A stretch of 64,000 nt of DNA from Mycoavidus cysteinexigens_B (GCA_031963465.1 JASSUG010000004.1:62001-126000); one strand, 5' to 3'. Counted from the stretch's first letter, positions 10,101-19,029 are shown. Numbers and translations: made by a program. The notes: generated by a model not told the origin, from the sequence alone.

Positions 10101-12667
10101 TGAAAAAAACTTCTTATTTACATACAGCCGATACAACGCGCCCTGAACGCGAGCGTCACTATCACTTCTTGCATTTAACGTTTCAGGAATTCTTCGCGGC
10201 TAAATTTCTAGTCCGCCATCTAGAAAAATATGCAGAAACAGAGGAAACATCTGCTTCTACAAAAAACGCCTCTATCGGCTTAGGCGTGATGCCTAACCAA
10301 ACAGAACTCGAAGCGTTCATCGCTACGCATAAATATAACCCGCGTTATGAGATTGTGTGGTGGATGGTGGCGGGGTTGCTGCAGAAGAGTGCGGTGCTGG
10401 AAAAATTCTTTACGCGATTGGGAGAAGCGCCGCGTGATCTAATTGGAGGCCGTCATCAGCAGGTAATGATGGGATGTTTGAATGAAGCACGCCGTCAACT
10501 AAACCCAAAGACAGTTTTAGAGCTAGAAAAAGAGCTCATGCAGTGGGTTCATTTTGAATTGGACTATATAGGAGAATTTAGCTCGAGCGGATTAGGTCGC
10601 CAAGGGACTTTTCCGGAGCATTTACTACTCATATTGCTAGAACAGCCTAAAAGCAAAAAAAGGGAAATTATTAATACATTAAGTATGCGTCCCACGTTGT
10701 CGGAAGTTGCTGTTTTGGCCTTGCTCAAGGCTTTAAAGGATGAAGAGGACAATTGGGTCAGGGAAGGTGCAGCTAAGGCATTAATTGGGCAAAAAATGCT
10801 CCCGGAAGCTACCATTTCGGAATTAATTGGAGTTTTAAAAAAAGATCAAGAGGCATTTTTTGTCAAGAAAGTTGTGATTGAGACACTAGGCGCACAGGAA
10901 ATACTTTCGGAAACTGCCATCTCGGCATTGATCGATTTTTTGAAAGGAAATGGCTATAAGAAAGAAGTGATTAATGCATTAGGCAAACAGAAAATCCTTC
11001 CCGAAACTGTCGTTTCATCCTTGATTGAAGCTTTAGAGGATGACGATGTATTTTCTGATGTTAAAGAAGCGGTAGTCGCGATATTAGGTAAACAAAAGAT
11101 GCTTCCAAAAGCCGCCGTCTCAGCCTTGATCGAGGCTTTAAGTAGTGGTTATGAGGAAGTCAGGGAAATGGCGGCCGAAATAGTCGGTAAACAAAAAATT
11201 CCTTTAAATGCAACCGTCTCAGCCTTGATCGAAGCGTTAAAAGATGAAGATTGGGGTGTCAGATTTTCGGCGGCCAGGACATTAGGCAAACAAAAAGTGC
11301 CTTCGGAAGCTGCCGTCTCAGCCTTGATCGAAGCGTTAAAGGATGAAGATGAGGACGTCAGATCTGCGGCGACTTGGGCACTAGGCAACCTAAACATGCT
11401 TCCAGAAGTTGCCGTCTCAGCACTGCTCGAAGCTTTAAGAAATGAAGATTGGCTTGTCAGGTTTGAGGCAGCTAAGTCATTGGGTAAGCAGAAAATCCTT
11501 TCGGAAGCTGCCGTTTCGGTTTTGATTGAGGCTTTAAAAGATGAAGATTTTCAGGTTAGGAAAGAGGCAGCCAATGCATTAGGCAGACAGAAAGGGCTTT
11601 CTAAAACAGTCGTCTCGGCGCTGATCGAGGTTTTAAAGGATGAAGATGAAGAGGAGGATGTCCAATGGGCAGCGGCCGCCGCATTAGGCAAACAAAAAAT
11701 TCTTTCGGAAACTGCCTTCTTACCAGTAATAGAGGCTTTCAATGATACAGCTAACAATCAATGGGTGTTTGGATTTCACTCAGGCATGGAATATATGCAT
11801 TCGGAAACCACAGAGCTGGAGTTGGTCAAGGATTTAAAGGGTGAAGATGAGTGGGATTGTTTGGATGCCATAGAAGCGTATGAACAGCAAATGCTTTCAA
11901 AAACTACTGTATCGACTCTGATCGGGATTTTAGTGAATAGAAATTCTTCTATTAAGGCAGCGGCGGCTAAAGCGTTAGGGGAATTCAAAATGCTTTCCGA
12001 AACTGCCGTCTTGGCATTGATAGAGGCTTTAGAAGATGAAAATGAAGATCATTTCGTCAAATATATGGCTGCCAACACTTTAGGCTGCCAGAACGGGCTG
12101 TCAGCCGATGCAGTCCAGGCTTTGATCTTCTCCTTGAGGGATAACGATCAGTATGTCCGCTCTGAAGCCGCCAATGCTTTAGCGCGTCAAAACGGGCTGT
12201 TGTTAGATGACGCAGTTCATGTCTTGATCTCATTTTTGAAGGATGAAAATGAGGCAGTCAGGTCTAGTGCAGCCACTGCCTTAGGCCGCCAGCGTACGCT
12301 GTCATCCGACGCTGTCTCAGCCTTGATCTCGACGTTGGGGGATGAAAAGGAGGTAGTTAGGTCTAGGGCAGCCACTGCTTTAGGGGCGCATTTTGATCAG
12401 CATTACAGAATGCTTCCAAGTTTATCGCCCGAGCAAATAGAAGCCCTCTACACTCGAGTCTTGTTCCCGCGCAGTTGTGAACAAATTGCGACGCTCTATA
12501 TTCAAGATCGCCGCCACCTTCACTTTTATGCGGCAACGGGTCCTGGGCAACCGATTGAGCTTACATCGGAACAAATTGTAAAGATGGTCAGAACGCTAGG
12601 CGTGGCCCGAGCGAAAGCGGGTATTGCGCCGTTACTCGAGGAAGAGGCGCTTTTGATGGAGGAATAA
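7184..12667 (+). CDS. NLR-like protein: TIR/SEFIR-like, NACHT ATPase, HEAT repeats
   Basis: 1827 residues. After an unfamiliar N-terminus, a segment near residues 283-440 starts LFLVYAHDN and contains VDKVVVCCSEVLEKYL, which resembles a TIR/SEFIR signalling fold (moderate certainty). A NACHT-type NTPase follows: Walker A GRAGIGKTT at 681-689 and Walker B LFILDGLDE with D763 and D766-E767, then HFLHLTFQEFFAA, typical of NACHT proteins. From about residue 1160 to 1740 there are many ~30-residue HEAT/PBS-lyase-like repeats (SALIEALKDED..VR..AA.ALGKQK). This is the effector-switch-sensor plan of NLR proteins; bacterial NACHT proteins can act in phage defence, and related proteins in symbionts may act on hosts. 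Start ATG follows an A/G-rich ribosome site. Neighbours do not settle which role applies. Its codons are AT-richer than the eCIS genes. Confidence 0.88.
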   Translation: MLPLRVGGQSFSAIPQMPQQPINVPTVQTREEVLGYFEEYKDSAKWHQLLKAPIEIRKAYQQAEALLDHVRDQNFFTQAEIDQMLAEIYREFSFFERNQGEGEEADRLVRKAMSLSEQRPHTQKRELARDSSAEFHFSKKTAGNFLDRPQSVQLNPEFENLTIDTGSTQQSSITQTIERGLVQFENPVQKLVTGVGELEKVSSKSNSNDIGELKTTYLNCFKHQQEMDPHSKQQPLAILGKTASMALQQPVASPAQDKIAQVDYLFEKALSTLGSLELSNKTSLFLVYAHDNPAYGKADADTSKYLIEKLSQIRINLYSDQTPMGQMHSIASEALKEDGKLEDILTSQFCLLPTQLRKEVEPVDKVVVCCSEVLEKYLKEWPHYEIFYQQLRVAYHQDCEQKSTSAIREVVKRFSQEPKYKAGFHHVLTEMAFLQIRAEHQKDQHGIIPISLTPKSAKQCLGHFIPQTTVRMEDIPRFEAQAQAGQEVHPNQNRHLVLFKLIERLLVSSGEAKTFLNKFWQGYDKCISQLKSEPSMVDGLEFVKLVDGIFGDIEKELRSQLVLILQHKRKVKELHLPKLPRLREALYQHYQRSNLSIQRVSGDRVSLADCYINLAIVESQAQRDKDKKELEKQAATFQRLPSGERLEAANSNKLIALEKLFEVQKLRNGSEGIPKRILIQGRAGIGKTTLCKKLVYEYHQNGLWQDRFESVLWVPLRRLKTHSPKRLEDLLCNQYFVGHESSQAQALSKVLHAHQGKTLFILDGLDEVASELGGESSLGNFLRVLLEKEHIVITSRPTGVDTNMLNKLDLELETVGFSQDNVQAYIQKFALESQKAAIGQFIKETPFIQGLVNIPIQLDALCYSWKNLPQNQTMTMASLYQAMVDKLWRKDSVRLEKKEEGQLLGPHEIEDLSESELQDVMAAEIDYLSYLAFKGLEAEQIEFSLQELSQRKSELNKISPIGRKLPINFTTNLKKTSYLHTADTTRPERERHYHFLHLTFQEFFAAKFLVRHLEKYAETEETSASTKNASIGLGVMPNQTELEAFIATHKYNPRYEIVWWMVAGLLQKSAVLEKFFTRLGEAPRDLIGGRHQQVMMGCLNEARRQLNPKTVLELEKELMQWVHFELDYIGEFSSSGLGRQGTFPEHLLLILLEQPKSKKREIINTLSMRPTLSEVAVLALLKALKDEEDNWVREGAAKALIGQKMLPEATISELIGVLKKDQEAFFVKKVVIETLGAQEILSETAISALIDFLKGNGYKKEVINALGKQKILPETVVSSLIEALEDDDVFSDVKEAVVAILGKQKMLPKAAVSALIEALSSGYEEVREMAAEIVGKQKIPLNATVSALIEALKDEDWGVRFSAARTLGKQKVPSEAAVSALIEALKDEDEDVRSAATWALGNLNMLPEVAVSALLEALRNEDWLVRFEAAKSLGKQKILSEAAVSVLIEALKDEDFQVRKEAANALGRQKGLSKTVVSALIEVLKDEDEEEDVQWAAAAALGKQKILSETAFLPVIEAFNDTANNQWVFGFHSGMEYMHSETTELELVKDLKGEDEWDCLDAIEAYEQQMLSKTTVSTLIGILVNRNSSIKAAAAKALGEFKMLSETAVLALIEALEDENEDHFVKYMAANTLGCQNGLSADAVQALIFSLRDNDQYVRSEAANALARQNGLLLDDAVHVLISFLKDENEAVRSSAATALGRQRTLSSDAVSALISTLGDEKEVVRSRAATALGAHFDQHYRMLPSLSPEQIEALYTRVLFPRSCEQIATLYIQDRRHLHFYAATGPGQPIELTSEQIVKMVRTLGVARAKAGIAPLLEEEALLMEE

Positions 12668-12983
12668 GCGGTAAGTGGCGCACAGGGATTTCCTTGCGCT
12701 ACTAGACAAATACTAAACTTTACATAAGAGGAATTATAGACAGTTTTTTTGAGATAGCATTATTTAATAGTTTTTAGCGATAATTAGCTTATTTTAAGCA
12801 ATTTTTCACCCTGCATTTCTGCTCACGTCCTGGGGTCCCTTTGATTTCGCTGCAATAAACGACGGTAGCGCCCCCTAGAATTCATGCGGGTTGTGGCCCG
12901 GCCGTTTCGACAATTTCTTTATAAATCAATGGTTTTCTGATAGCCATTTTTAGCGCGTTATAGAGGGTGTTTCAACAAGCGAA
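12668..12983. other. Non-coding, AT-rich
   Basis: Nothing recognisable apart from T-rich runs. It precedes a decayed gene. Confidence 0.5.
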
Positions 12984-13403
12984 ATGAATACGGAACTTTC
13001 ACCTGAAGACGGCACAGCGTTCGCCAAGCTACAACAAAAGCAAGGCGAATATACGGCGAAGCTCCCAGCCAGTAGAGCTAAAGGTTTAGAAGCTCTTAAA
13101 GGGGGCAAACTCAGAATTAGGAAAAAATAGTACGCCGGCGTCTCGGTTAGCCTTGCTACGTGAGACTCAGCATAAACTCTACTCCGCACCAGTTGGAGGC
13201 GAAAAGAAGTTTACGCAAGTCGTTGATTATTATGGTTGTGTGGTGCAGCTAACGTGCGTTTTTGCCCAAATTCTGCGTCTGCCCCTAAAAGGCTGTAAAA
13301 TTTAACCGTGGCTTATGACACACAAAAGGATGGCTTACCCAAATCAATTCCTATTAACGTTACCTTATCCATGATGGCCTCCGTAAAATTCCCCACTATT
13401 TAA
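12984..13403 (+). pseudogene. Decayed gene of unknown family, at least three frames
   Basis: A 48-codon frame opens at ATG 12984 (begins MNTELSPEDGTAFAK) and stops at 13130 just after a run of six A. In another frame across that run the coding-like text continues (contains RETQHKLYSAPVGGEKKF) until a stop near 13303. A third stretch (AYDTQKDGLPKSIPINV) ends at 13403. These look like successive pieces of one gene broken by small indels. The family is not recognised. It is also possible that only the first 48-codon frame is expressed. Confidence 0.4.
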
Positions 13404-13529
13404 ACAATGGGGAGGACCACTTCATTAATTCTGACAGGCTCGAAATTAGCTTTTGCTCACCAATCTCTACTTTTAAGTTACATTAAAAAGGGGGGATTGC
13501 CCTATCCACTTGGTACGAAAAGATAGACG

Positions 13530-16181
13530 ATGAATCCCATTCAAAACTCTACGCACTCATACTCTACGCCTCAGGGGCTTGCAGCACCGCAGCCTCTGTC
13601 ATTGCGGCTCTTCCCATTTGAAATACACAAAGAAATAATAGACTTGTTGCCTCCCTGGCAACGCCAGCTCGCTTATAGCGAATTAGCCAGCTTTGCTCAT
13701 AGTGGCAAAGAAGTACGCTACCTTAAGGAGAAACTAGCTTTAGTATTGCGAGAGGTGCCAAAGCAATATCAACGCGCTGTACTCAGATTAGATGAGCAGT
13801 TGCAAATCTTTGCGCAGAAGCAGTTTGATGTCTTATTGAGTTCAGCAGAGCCTGCTCAAGTGGTCACCAAGCCCATGCTCTTTCAATTGTTATATCTAGT
13901 GGGTGAGCCAGCGGTGTGGACAAAATTAGGCGAACGCATCCAAAGCGAACCGGCCCAAAGGCAAGTGCTATTAACTTTGGTTGAAAACTCTAAAAAAGAA
14001 AATGCAGATCAAAAAGCAAAGGAGCACGCAGCCAATGCGATAACACTCTTGGGTAGATCGGGGGAGCAGTTTAATGGAAAGGATTTGCGCAATATCAAGA
14101 TTCCTGGGGCAGATTTAAGTTATGGCCAATTCGACCATGCTCAGTTGCAAGGTGCACATTTAACCGGGGTGAAGTTTCGAAATGCATGGCTGCGCGGGGC
14201 TAATTTAAGCGGTGCACACATGGACGGAGTGCAATTTGGTGAACTGCCTTATCTGCAGGAAGTGAGAGATGCGAGCGTCTACGCCTATTCCCCAGATGGG
14301 AAAAGATGCGCTGTGGGTCTATTAAATGGCGATATCAGCGTATATTTAACTTCGAATTGGGAAAAAATCTGCACTTTAAATGGCCATAGAAACTCTGTTA
14401 AAAGTTTGGCATATTCGCAAAATGGGAATCAGCTTGCTTCGAGCAGTATTGAGACAGTGCAACTGAGGAATGCGGCATCCGGTGCACTCACTTTTACCTG
14501 GGGAAGACATATAGGTACTATTACAAGTATGGCGTATTCGCCGAGTGGGAATCGGCTTGCTGCGAGCAGTGTTGATAGAACGGTGCAGACGTGGAACACG
14601 GCAACTAATGAACTCACGCACTCCCTAAGAGGACATATTTCGCGAATTATGAGTATGTCGTACTCGCCCAACGGAAATCAGCTTGCTTCGGGCGATCAGG
14701 ATGGCACCGTGCGACTGTGGAACACGGCAACAGGTGAGCTCACGCACACCCTAGTAAGACATACCGACAATGTTACAAGCTTGGCATACTCGCCAAATGG
14801 GAGTCAGCTTGCTTCGGGCAGCGATGATTGTACGGTGCGACTGTGGAACACGAAAACGGGTGAGCCCACGCTCACCCTAGAAGGCCATGCCCTATCGATT
14901 ACGAGTGTAGTGTATTCCCCAACTGGTGATCAGCTTGCTTCGGGCAGTCAGGATAAAACAGTGCGGCTGTGGAATGCGAAAACAGGCGTTCTTGACCACA
15001 TCTTTGAAGGACATACAGGTTCTGTTACAAGCGTGGCGTATTTGCCGAATGGTGACCAGCTTGTTTCGCGCAGTCATGATAAAACGGTGCGACTATGGGG
15101 CGCAAAAATTGATACTCCTGGATACATCCCGAAGTGGCGTATCGGTGCTGTTACAAACGTGGCGTATTCGCCGAATGGAGATCAGATTGCTTCGACCCGC
15201 GGTGACTATACGACGCAATTGTGGAACACGAAAACCGGTGGGCCCATGCACACTCTAGAGGGACATACCGGCAAGGTTACAAGCGTGGCGTACTCACCCA
15301 ATGGAGATTGGCTTGCTTCAGGCAGTTGGGATAAAACAGTGAGATTGTGGAGCGCGAAAACGGGCAAGCTCATGCGCACCTTACAAGGACACACCGATTC
15401 TATTACAAGCGTGGCGTATTCACCGAGCGGAAATGGGCTTGCCTCGGGCGGCGATGACCGTATGGTGCGACTGTGGAACGCAAAAACGGGTGCTCTCATT
15501 TACACATTACTAGGGGCAGGCCGGATTAGAAGCATGGCGTACTCGCCCAACGGGAGTCAGCTTGCTGCAGGTGGCAATGACGCAACAGTGCAGGTATGGA
15601 ACGCGCAAACTGGCAGTATTCTCTGGATGTTCTCTTGGTTGTTGAATGCGTGGACGATTAACCCCATGCGCACCTTAACAGGCCATACCCATGGTGTTAC
15701 AAGCCTAGCGTATGCGCCAAGTGGAAATCAGCTAGCTTCGGGCAGTGATGACCGTACGGTGCGATTGTGGAATGCAAAAACGGGCGTCCATTTGCGCACC
15801 TTACCGGGACACACTCAGCCGATTACAAGCGTGGCGTATTCACCAAATGGTTATCAACTAGCTTCGGGCAGCAATGACTGTACAGTACGAATTTGGGATG
15901 TGGATTCGGGTGATTGTTTAGTGGTGATAAATGATTTTCACGAGAGTGTCCGTAGCGTTTCTTGGAAACAAACCTCCAGCGGCACTTATTTGGTAACCAG
16001 CTGCGCGGATCATTCTGTCCGTACTTGGCAGATCATAGAAAAGGGGGGCAGCTATCAAGCGCAGCTATGCTGGAGTTCAAGTCACGATAGGCTAAACGTG
16101 ACGAATACTTTGGTCCAAGACACAAAAGGCTTAAGTCAAGTGAATACACAGCTTCTCGCGCAGCGCGGGGGCGTGGGTTAA
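13530..16181 (+). CDS. F-box-like, pentapeptide and WD40 repeat protein
   Basis: 883 residues. Residues about 25-60 (LFPFEIHKEIIDLLPPWQRQ) resemble an F-box (L-P-x-E-I-x-x-x-I-x-x-x-L-P), the Skp1-binding motif of eukaryotic SCF ubiquitin ligases. Residues about 180-240 are pentapeptide-like (GADLSYGQF, GANLSGAHM). The rest is about 14 WD40 repeats of the form SVAYSPNGDQLASGSDD.TVRLWN.KTG, enough for two seven-bladed propellers. F-box plus WD40 is the plan of eukaryotic substrate-recognition subunits, so the protein may be an effector that acts inside a host cell. No Sec signal is visible. Alternative: a cytosolic scaffold whose F-box similarity is chance. Confidence 0.85.
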   Translation: MNPIQNSTHSYSTPQGLAAPQPLSLRLFPFEIHKEIIDLLPPWQRQLAYSELASFAHSGKEVRYLKEKLALVLREVPKQYQRAVLRLDEQLQIFAQKQFDVLLSSAEPAQVVTKPMLFQLLYLVGEPAVWTKLGERIQSEPAQRQVLLTLVENSKKENADQKAKEHAANAITLLGRSGEQFNGKDLRNIKIPGADLSYGQFDHAQLQGAHLTGVKFRNAWLRGANLSGAHMDGVQFGELPYLQEVRDASVYAYSPDGKRCAVGLLNGDISVYLTSNWEKICTLNGHRNSVKSLAYSQNGNQLASSSIETVQLRNAASGALTFTWGRHIGTITSMAYSPSGNRLAASSVDRTVQTWNTATNELTHSLRGHISRIMSMSYSPNGNQLASGDQDGTVRLWNTATGELTHTLVRHTDNVTSLAYSPNGSQLASGSDDCTVRLWNTKTGEPTLTLEGHALSITSVVYSPTGDQLASGSQDKTVRLWNAKTGVLDHIFEGHTGSVTSVAYLPNGDQLVSRSHDKTVRLWGAKIDTPGYIPKWRIGAVTNVAYSPNGDQIASTRGDYTTQLWNTKTGGPMHTLEGHTGKVTSVAYSPNGDWLASGSWDKTVRLWSAKTGKLMRTLQGHTDSITSVAYSPSGNGLASGGDDRMVRLWNAKTGALIYTLLGAGRIRSMAYSPNGSQLAAGGNDATVQVWNAQTGSILWMFSWLLNAWTINPMRTLTGHTHGVTSLAYAPSGNQLASGSDDRTVRLWNAKTGVHLRTLPGHTQPITSVAYSPNGYQLASGSNDCTVRIWDVDSGDCLVVINDFHESVRSVSWKQTSSGTYLVTSCADHSVRTWQIIEKGGSYQAQLCWSSSHDRLNVTNTLVQDTKGLSQVNTQLLAQRGGVG

Positions 16182-16651
16182 CCTACTACCTTTTTATTAT
16201 AGGCACCAACAACAGAAAAAAATCGTACGTTAGTGCGTTGAAGACCACAAGGAATATGGGCGAAAGTAGTCAGGACCCTGATTCGTAAAAAAGATAAAAT
16301 CTGAAATGTCGATACTATGAGCAAACGCGAAACGACTAGATTTGGTGCACTCTCGCAAGCGTCGTACTGGCGTCGCGTTCCACTAACCTACAATTTTTTC
16401 CGTTTCGTGAGTTGCCCCCTATAAACCACTATAGGAAAGCGATAGGATTGTCAACCGCTAAAAAATAATTGTGATTTTTGGTTTGATCGCCTATTCTTCC
16501 TTAGCAACTTGCTGGTGCTTTGTTAAAGTTTTAAAGCTTCTGTGTTTCTAGTAAGGGTGCAGTCCCTTCAGAAGTTTTTTTAAGATCAAAAAAAAGAAAG
16601 GCTTTCTCCTCGTATTTCAGGTTTTTCGAGAAGCCGGTTTTAGGGGAATTT
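16182..16651. other. Non-coding leader region before the eCIS locus
   Basis: No gene seen. It contains a terminator-like hairpin (16537-16581) and a second imperfect hairpin at about 16602-16640 (ggctt..ctc pairing with gagaagcc) followed by ggtttt. A promoter for the eCIS operon may lie here or up to 16900, but no clear -35/-10 pair could be chosen. Confidence 0.45.
16537..16581 (+). terminator. Candidate intrinsic terminator or attenuator
   Basis: Outer stem cttctg (16537-16542) with cagaag (16569-16574), inner stem aaggg (16553-16557) with ccctt (16564-16568), then seven T. It lies 355 bases after the WD40 stop, so it may end that transcript or regulate entry into the eCIS operon. Confidence 0.45.
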
Positions 16652-16750
16652 ATGTCTAGTGCACCGAGTTTAAGCGGGGAATCAAAGAAACCGTCCGATA
16701 GTTCATTCGGGGTAACGGCACCATCGCTAAGCTTGCCTAAAGGAGGTGGG
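16652..16750 (+). pseudogene. Relic of SpvB/TcB-type toxin N-terminus
   Basis: From ATG 16652 the frame gives MSSAPSLSGESKKPS and then APSLSLPKGGG. SLPKGGG is the hallmark of the SpvB N-terminal domain shared by Salmonella SpvB and Tc-toxin B subunits (TcaC/TcdB), which normally continues with GxIxGIGEKF and many hundreds of residues. Here the similarity stops at GGG. The frame runs on to 16918 with composition unlike the family, overlapping the next gene. I read it as a toxin gene deleted to its first 33 codons. Confidence 0.6.
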
Positions 16751-16881
16751 TGTCAGTCTGGAGTGGCAAAAATTTGCCTCCAATCTTGTTCTGACCCAGC
16801 TTATATCTGCTTAAGTTTACCAACCACAGCGCCAACGTCGCTCAGATTGAAGTCTTTGCCGTTTGCGACGCGACGCCTTAA
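16751..16881 (+). pseudogene. Frameshifted C-terminal scrap of an unidentified gene
   Basis: Between the SpvB relic and the sheath start, one frame (16758-16814) reads LEWQKFASNLVLTQLISA and stops; the next frame (16813-16881) reads KFTNHSANVAQIEVFAVC and stops. Together they look like the tail of one protein with one frameshift. Possibly the other end of the deleted gene at 16652. Family unknown. Confidence 0.35.
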
Positions 16882-16908
16882 TCGCTTCTTGCAACTGGAG
16901 AACCCACT

Positions 16909-18483
16909 ATGCCTGTAGCATTAACTTACCCTGGGGTCTATATAGACGAAATTCCTAGCGGTGTGCGCACCATTACCGGGGTAGCAACTTCTATCACCGC
17001 TTTCATTGGCGCAACGCTATGGGGAGAGCTTAATGACCCGATACGCGTGCAAAGCTTCGCCGAGTTCGAGCGTAAGTGCGGTGGGTTGTGGCGCGATAGT
17101 CCACTGACCTATGCTGTTTACCAATTCTTTCAAAACGGCGGCGCAGACGCGCTGATTGTGCGCGTGGCTAAGGGCGCTAAGATCGCAACAGCGGCAGCCG
17201 GCACAGCGCCTGCCATCTTGACTCTGAAGGCCGCCTCACCCGGTGAATGGGGTAATCGGCTCAGAATGCGCGTGGACTACAAGGATTTGCCCGCGACGTC
17301 TGACGATCAAGAACGATTTAATCTTACTGTGCTAGATACCGAAACTGGTTTGACCGAACGCTTTTTCAAAGTCTCGGGGTTGGAAACCAATCCCCGCTTT
17401 GTTGGTCAGGTGCTGTTGCAAGAATCGGAATTGGTGCGACTGGTACCAGCGGAACCACAGGATCCACCGGTACCACCCCACCGTCCCCCTGTCACACCCG
17501 ATTCGAAGACAGAACCACTGAACGGTTCAATCTCATTTGCCCATGGAAGCGACGGCTCACCGATTACGGATGAGCAAGTGTCATCTGGTGTGGGCCTAGC
17601 CACGAAAAAAGAGGGCATTTGGGCGCTAGAGAAGGCGGATATCTTCAATCTCTTATGCATTCCGCCGTTTACATTTGGGGGAGATGTCGGTGCGCAGACG
17701 CGTTCGGAAGCAGCCAACTACAGCCATGCCTGTCGTGCCCTCTATATTGTTGACCCGCTGAAGGCGTGGAAGGAACCATCGGACATCACCGGCGATAACG
17801 GTCTCGATGGTTCCACATGGGGCCTTGCGCGCAGCGAGAATGTGGCGCTCTATTTCCCCTATCTGCGTGCTCCTGACCCATTGCAAGAGGGGCGGCAGGT
17901 TGATTTTGCACCTTGCGGCGCGGTAGCCGGCGTCTGTTCCCGTACTGACAGCAGGCGTGGTATTTGGAAGGCGCCCGCTGGCATCGAGGCTACGCTTAAT
18001 GGAGTCTCCGCATTGACCGTCAAGCTCACCGATGGGGAAAACGGCCAGCTCAATCCGGTGGGGGTGAACTGTCTGCGCGCCTTTCCCGAAATCGGCCGTG
18101 TTGTATGGGGTTCGCGCACGCTGCTTGGTGCGGATACGCTGGCATCAGAATGGAAGTATATACCGGTGCGGCGCTTGGCTCTCTTCATTGAAGAGGGCCT
18201 GTTCCGCGGTACGCAATGGGTAGTATTCGAGCCCAATGACGAACCTTTGTGGGGGCAGATACGGCTTAACATAGGCGCGTTCATGCAGAACCTGTTCCGC
18301 CAGGGGGCATTCCAAGGCCGCTCGCCGCGAGAGGCTTATTTTGTCAAATGCGATCGCGAAACCACCACCCAAAACGATATCAATCTAGGCATTGTCAATA
18401 TCATCGTTGGTTTTGCCCCGCTCAAGCCGGCTGAATTTGTGGTTATCAAGCTCCAGCAAATAGCTGGGCAAATCGAAGTCTAA
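16909..18483 (+). CDS. eCIS contractile sheath protein (Afp2/3/4-like)
   Basis: 524 residues. The N-terminus (PGVYIDEIPSGVRTITGVAT) is the standard start of contractile tail sheath proteins, followed by TAFIGAT, FFQNGGADALIVRV and a C-terminal domain with RRLALFIEEGL..TQWVVFEPND, all typical of the phage/eCIS sheath family. It polymerises round the tube and contracts to drive it out. Afp and PVC have three sheath paralogues; this locus has one. ATG 16909 is preceded by ctggag about 7 bases upstream. First gene of the operon, 18 bases before the tube gene. Confidence 0.95.
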   Translation: MPVALTYPGVYIDEIPSGVRTITGVATSITAFIGATLWGELNDPIRVQSFAEFERKCGGLWRDSPLTYAVYQFFQNGGADALIVRVAKGAKIATAAAGTAPAILTLKAASPGEWGNRLRMRVDYKDLPATSDDQERFNLTVLDTETGLTERFFKVSGLETNPRFVGQVLLQESELVRLVPAEPQDPPVPPHRPPVTPDSKTEPLNGSISFAHGSDGSPITDEQVSSGVGLATKKEGIWALEKADIFNLLCIPPFTFGGDVGAQTRSEAANYSHACRALYIVDPLKAWKEPSDITGDNGLDGSTWGLARSENVALYFPYLRAPDPLQEGRQVDFAPCGAVAGVCSRTDSRRGIWKAPAGIEATLNGVSALTVKLTDGENGQLNPVGVNCLRAFPEIGRVVWGSRTLLGADTLASEWKYIPVRRLALFIEEGLFRGTQWVVFEPNDEPLWGQIRLNIGAFMQNLFRQGAFQGRSPREAYFVKCDRETTTQNDINLGIVNIIVGFAPLKPAEFVVIKLQQIAGQIEV

Positions 18484-18501
18484 GTCTAAGGAGCGCTCAT
18501 C

Positions 18502-19029
18502 ATGGCCATATTTAGCATCAACGCATCCCGATTTGATCCTTACAAGAACTTCAAATTTCGTATTAAGTGGGATAACCGCTATGTCGCCGGCATCAGTAAA
18601 GTGGGCGCGCTCAAACGCTCAACTGAACTCGTCGAGCACCGCGAAGGCGGGGATCCATCCAGCTCACGTAAATCGCCAGGCCGTACCAAGTTTGAGGCGA
18701 TTACGCTTGAGCGTGGAGTCACGCATGACCTGGAATTCGAGCAATGGGCGAACAAGGTTTGGAACTTTGGCTCAGGACTTGGGGCTGAAGTGTCGCTTAA
18801 GGATTTTCGCAAGGACATCATTATCGAGGTCTACAACGAAGCCGGGCAGCTCGCGTTGGCCTACAAAGTTTATCGCTGCTGGGTGTCAGACTATCAGGCG
18901 CTGCCTGATCTCGACGCTAATGCCAACGCCGTGGCAATTCAGACGATCAAACTCGAAAACGAAGGCTGGGAGCGCGACGTGGACACCAAAGAGCCTAGTG
19001 AACCGAGCTTTCTTGAGCCAGCCGCCTGA
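18502..19029 (+). CDS. eCIS inner tube protein (Afp1/5-like)
   Basis: 175 residues. It matches the T4 gp19-like/Afp1 tube family: DPYKNFKFRIKWDNRYVAGISKV at the start, VEHREGGDPSSSRKSPGRTKFE in the middle, and LPDLDANANAVAIQTIKLENEGWERD at the end. Hexamers stack to form the tube inside the sheath. Only one tube gene is present where Afp has two. Strong ribosome site (taaggagcgctcatc before ATG). It follows the sheath gene directly. Confidence 0.95.
   Translation: MAIFSINASRFDPYKNFKFRIKWDNRYVAGISKVGALKRSTELVEHREGGDPSSSRKSPGRTKFEAITLERGVTHDLEFEQWANKVWNFGSGLGAEVSLKDFRKDIIIEVYNEAGQLALAYKVYRCWVSDYQALPDLDANANAVAIQTIKLENEGWERDVDTKEPSEPSFLEPAA

Noticed and set aside
13391..13414. Hairpin near 13391 (cccca ... 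tgggg)
   Set aside because: Stem of only 5 pairs with an AT loop and no T run; too weak to call a terminator.
16652..16918. 88-residue gene starting at 16652
   Set aside because: Only the first 33 residues match a family (SpvB), the rest has abnormal composition and runs into the sheath start.
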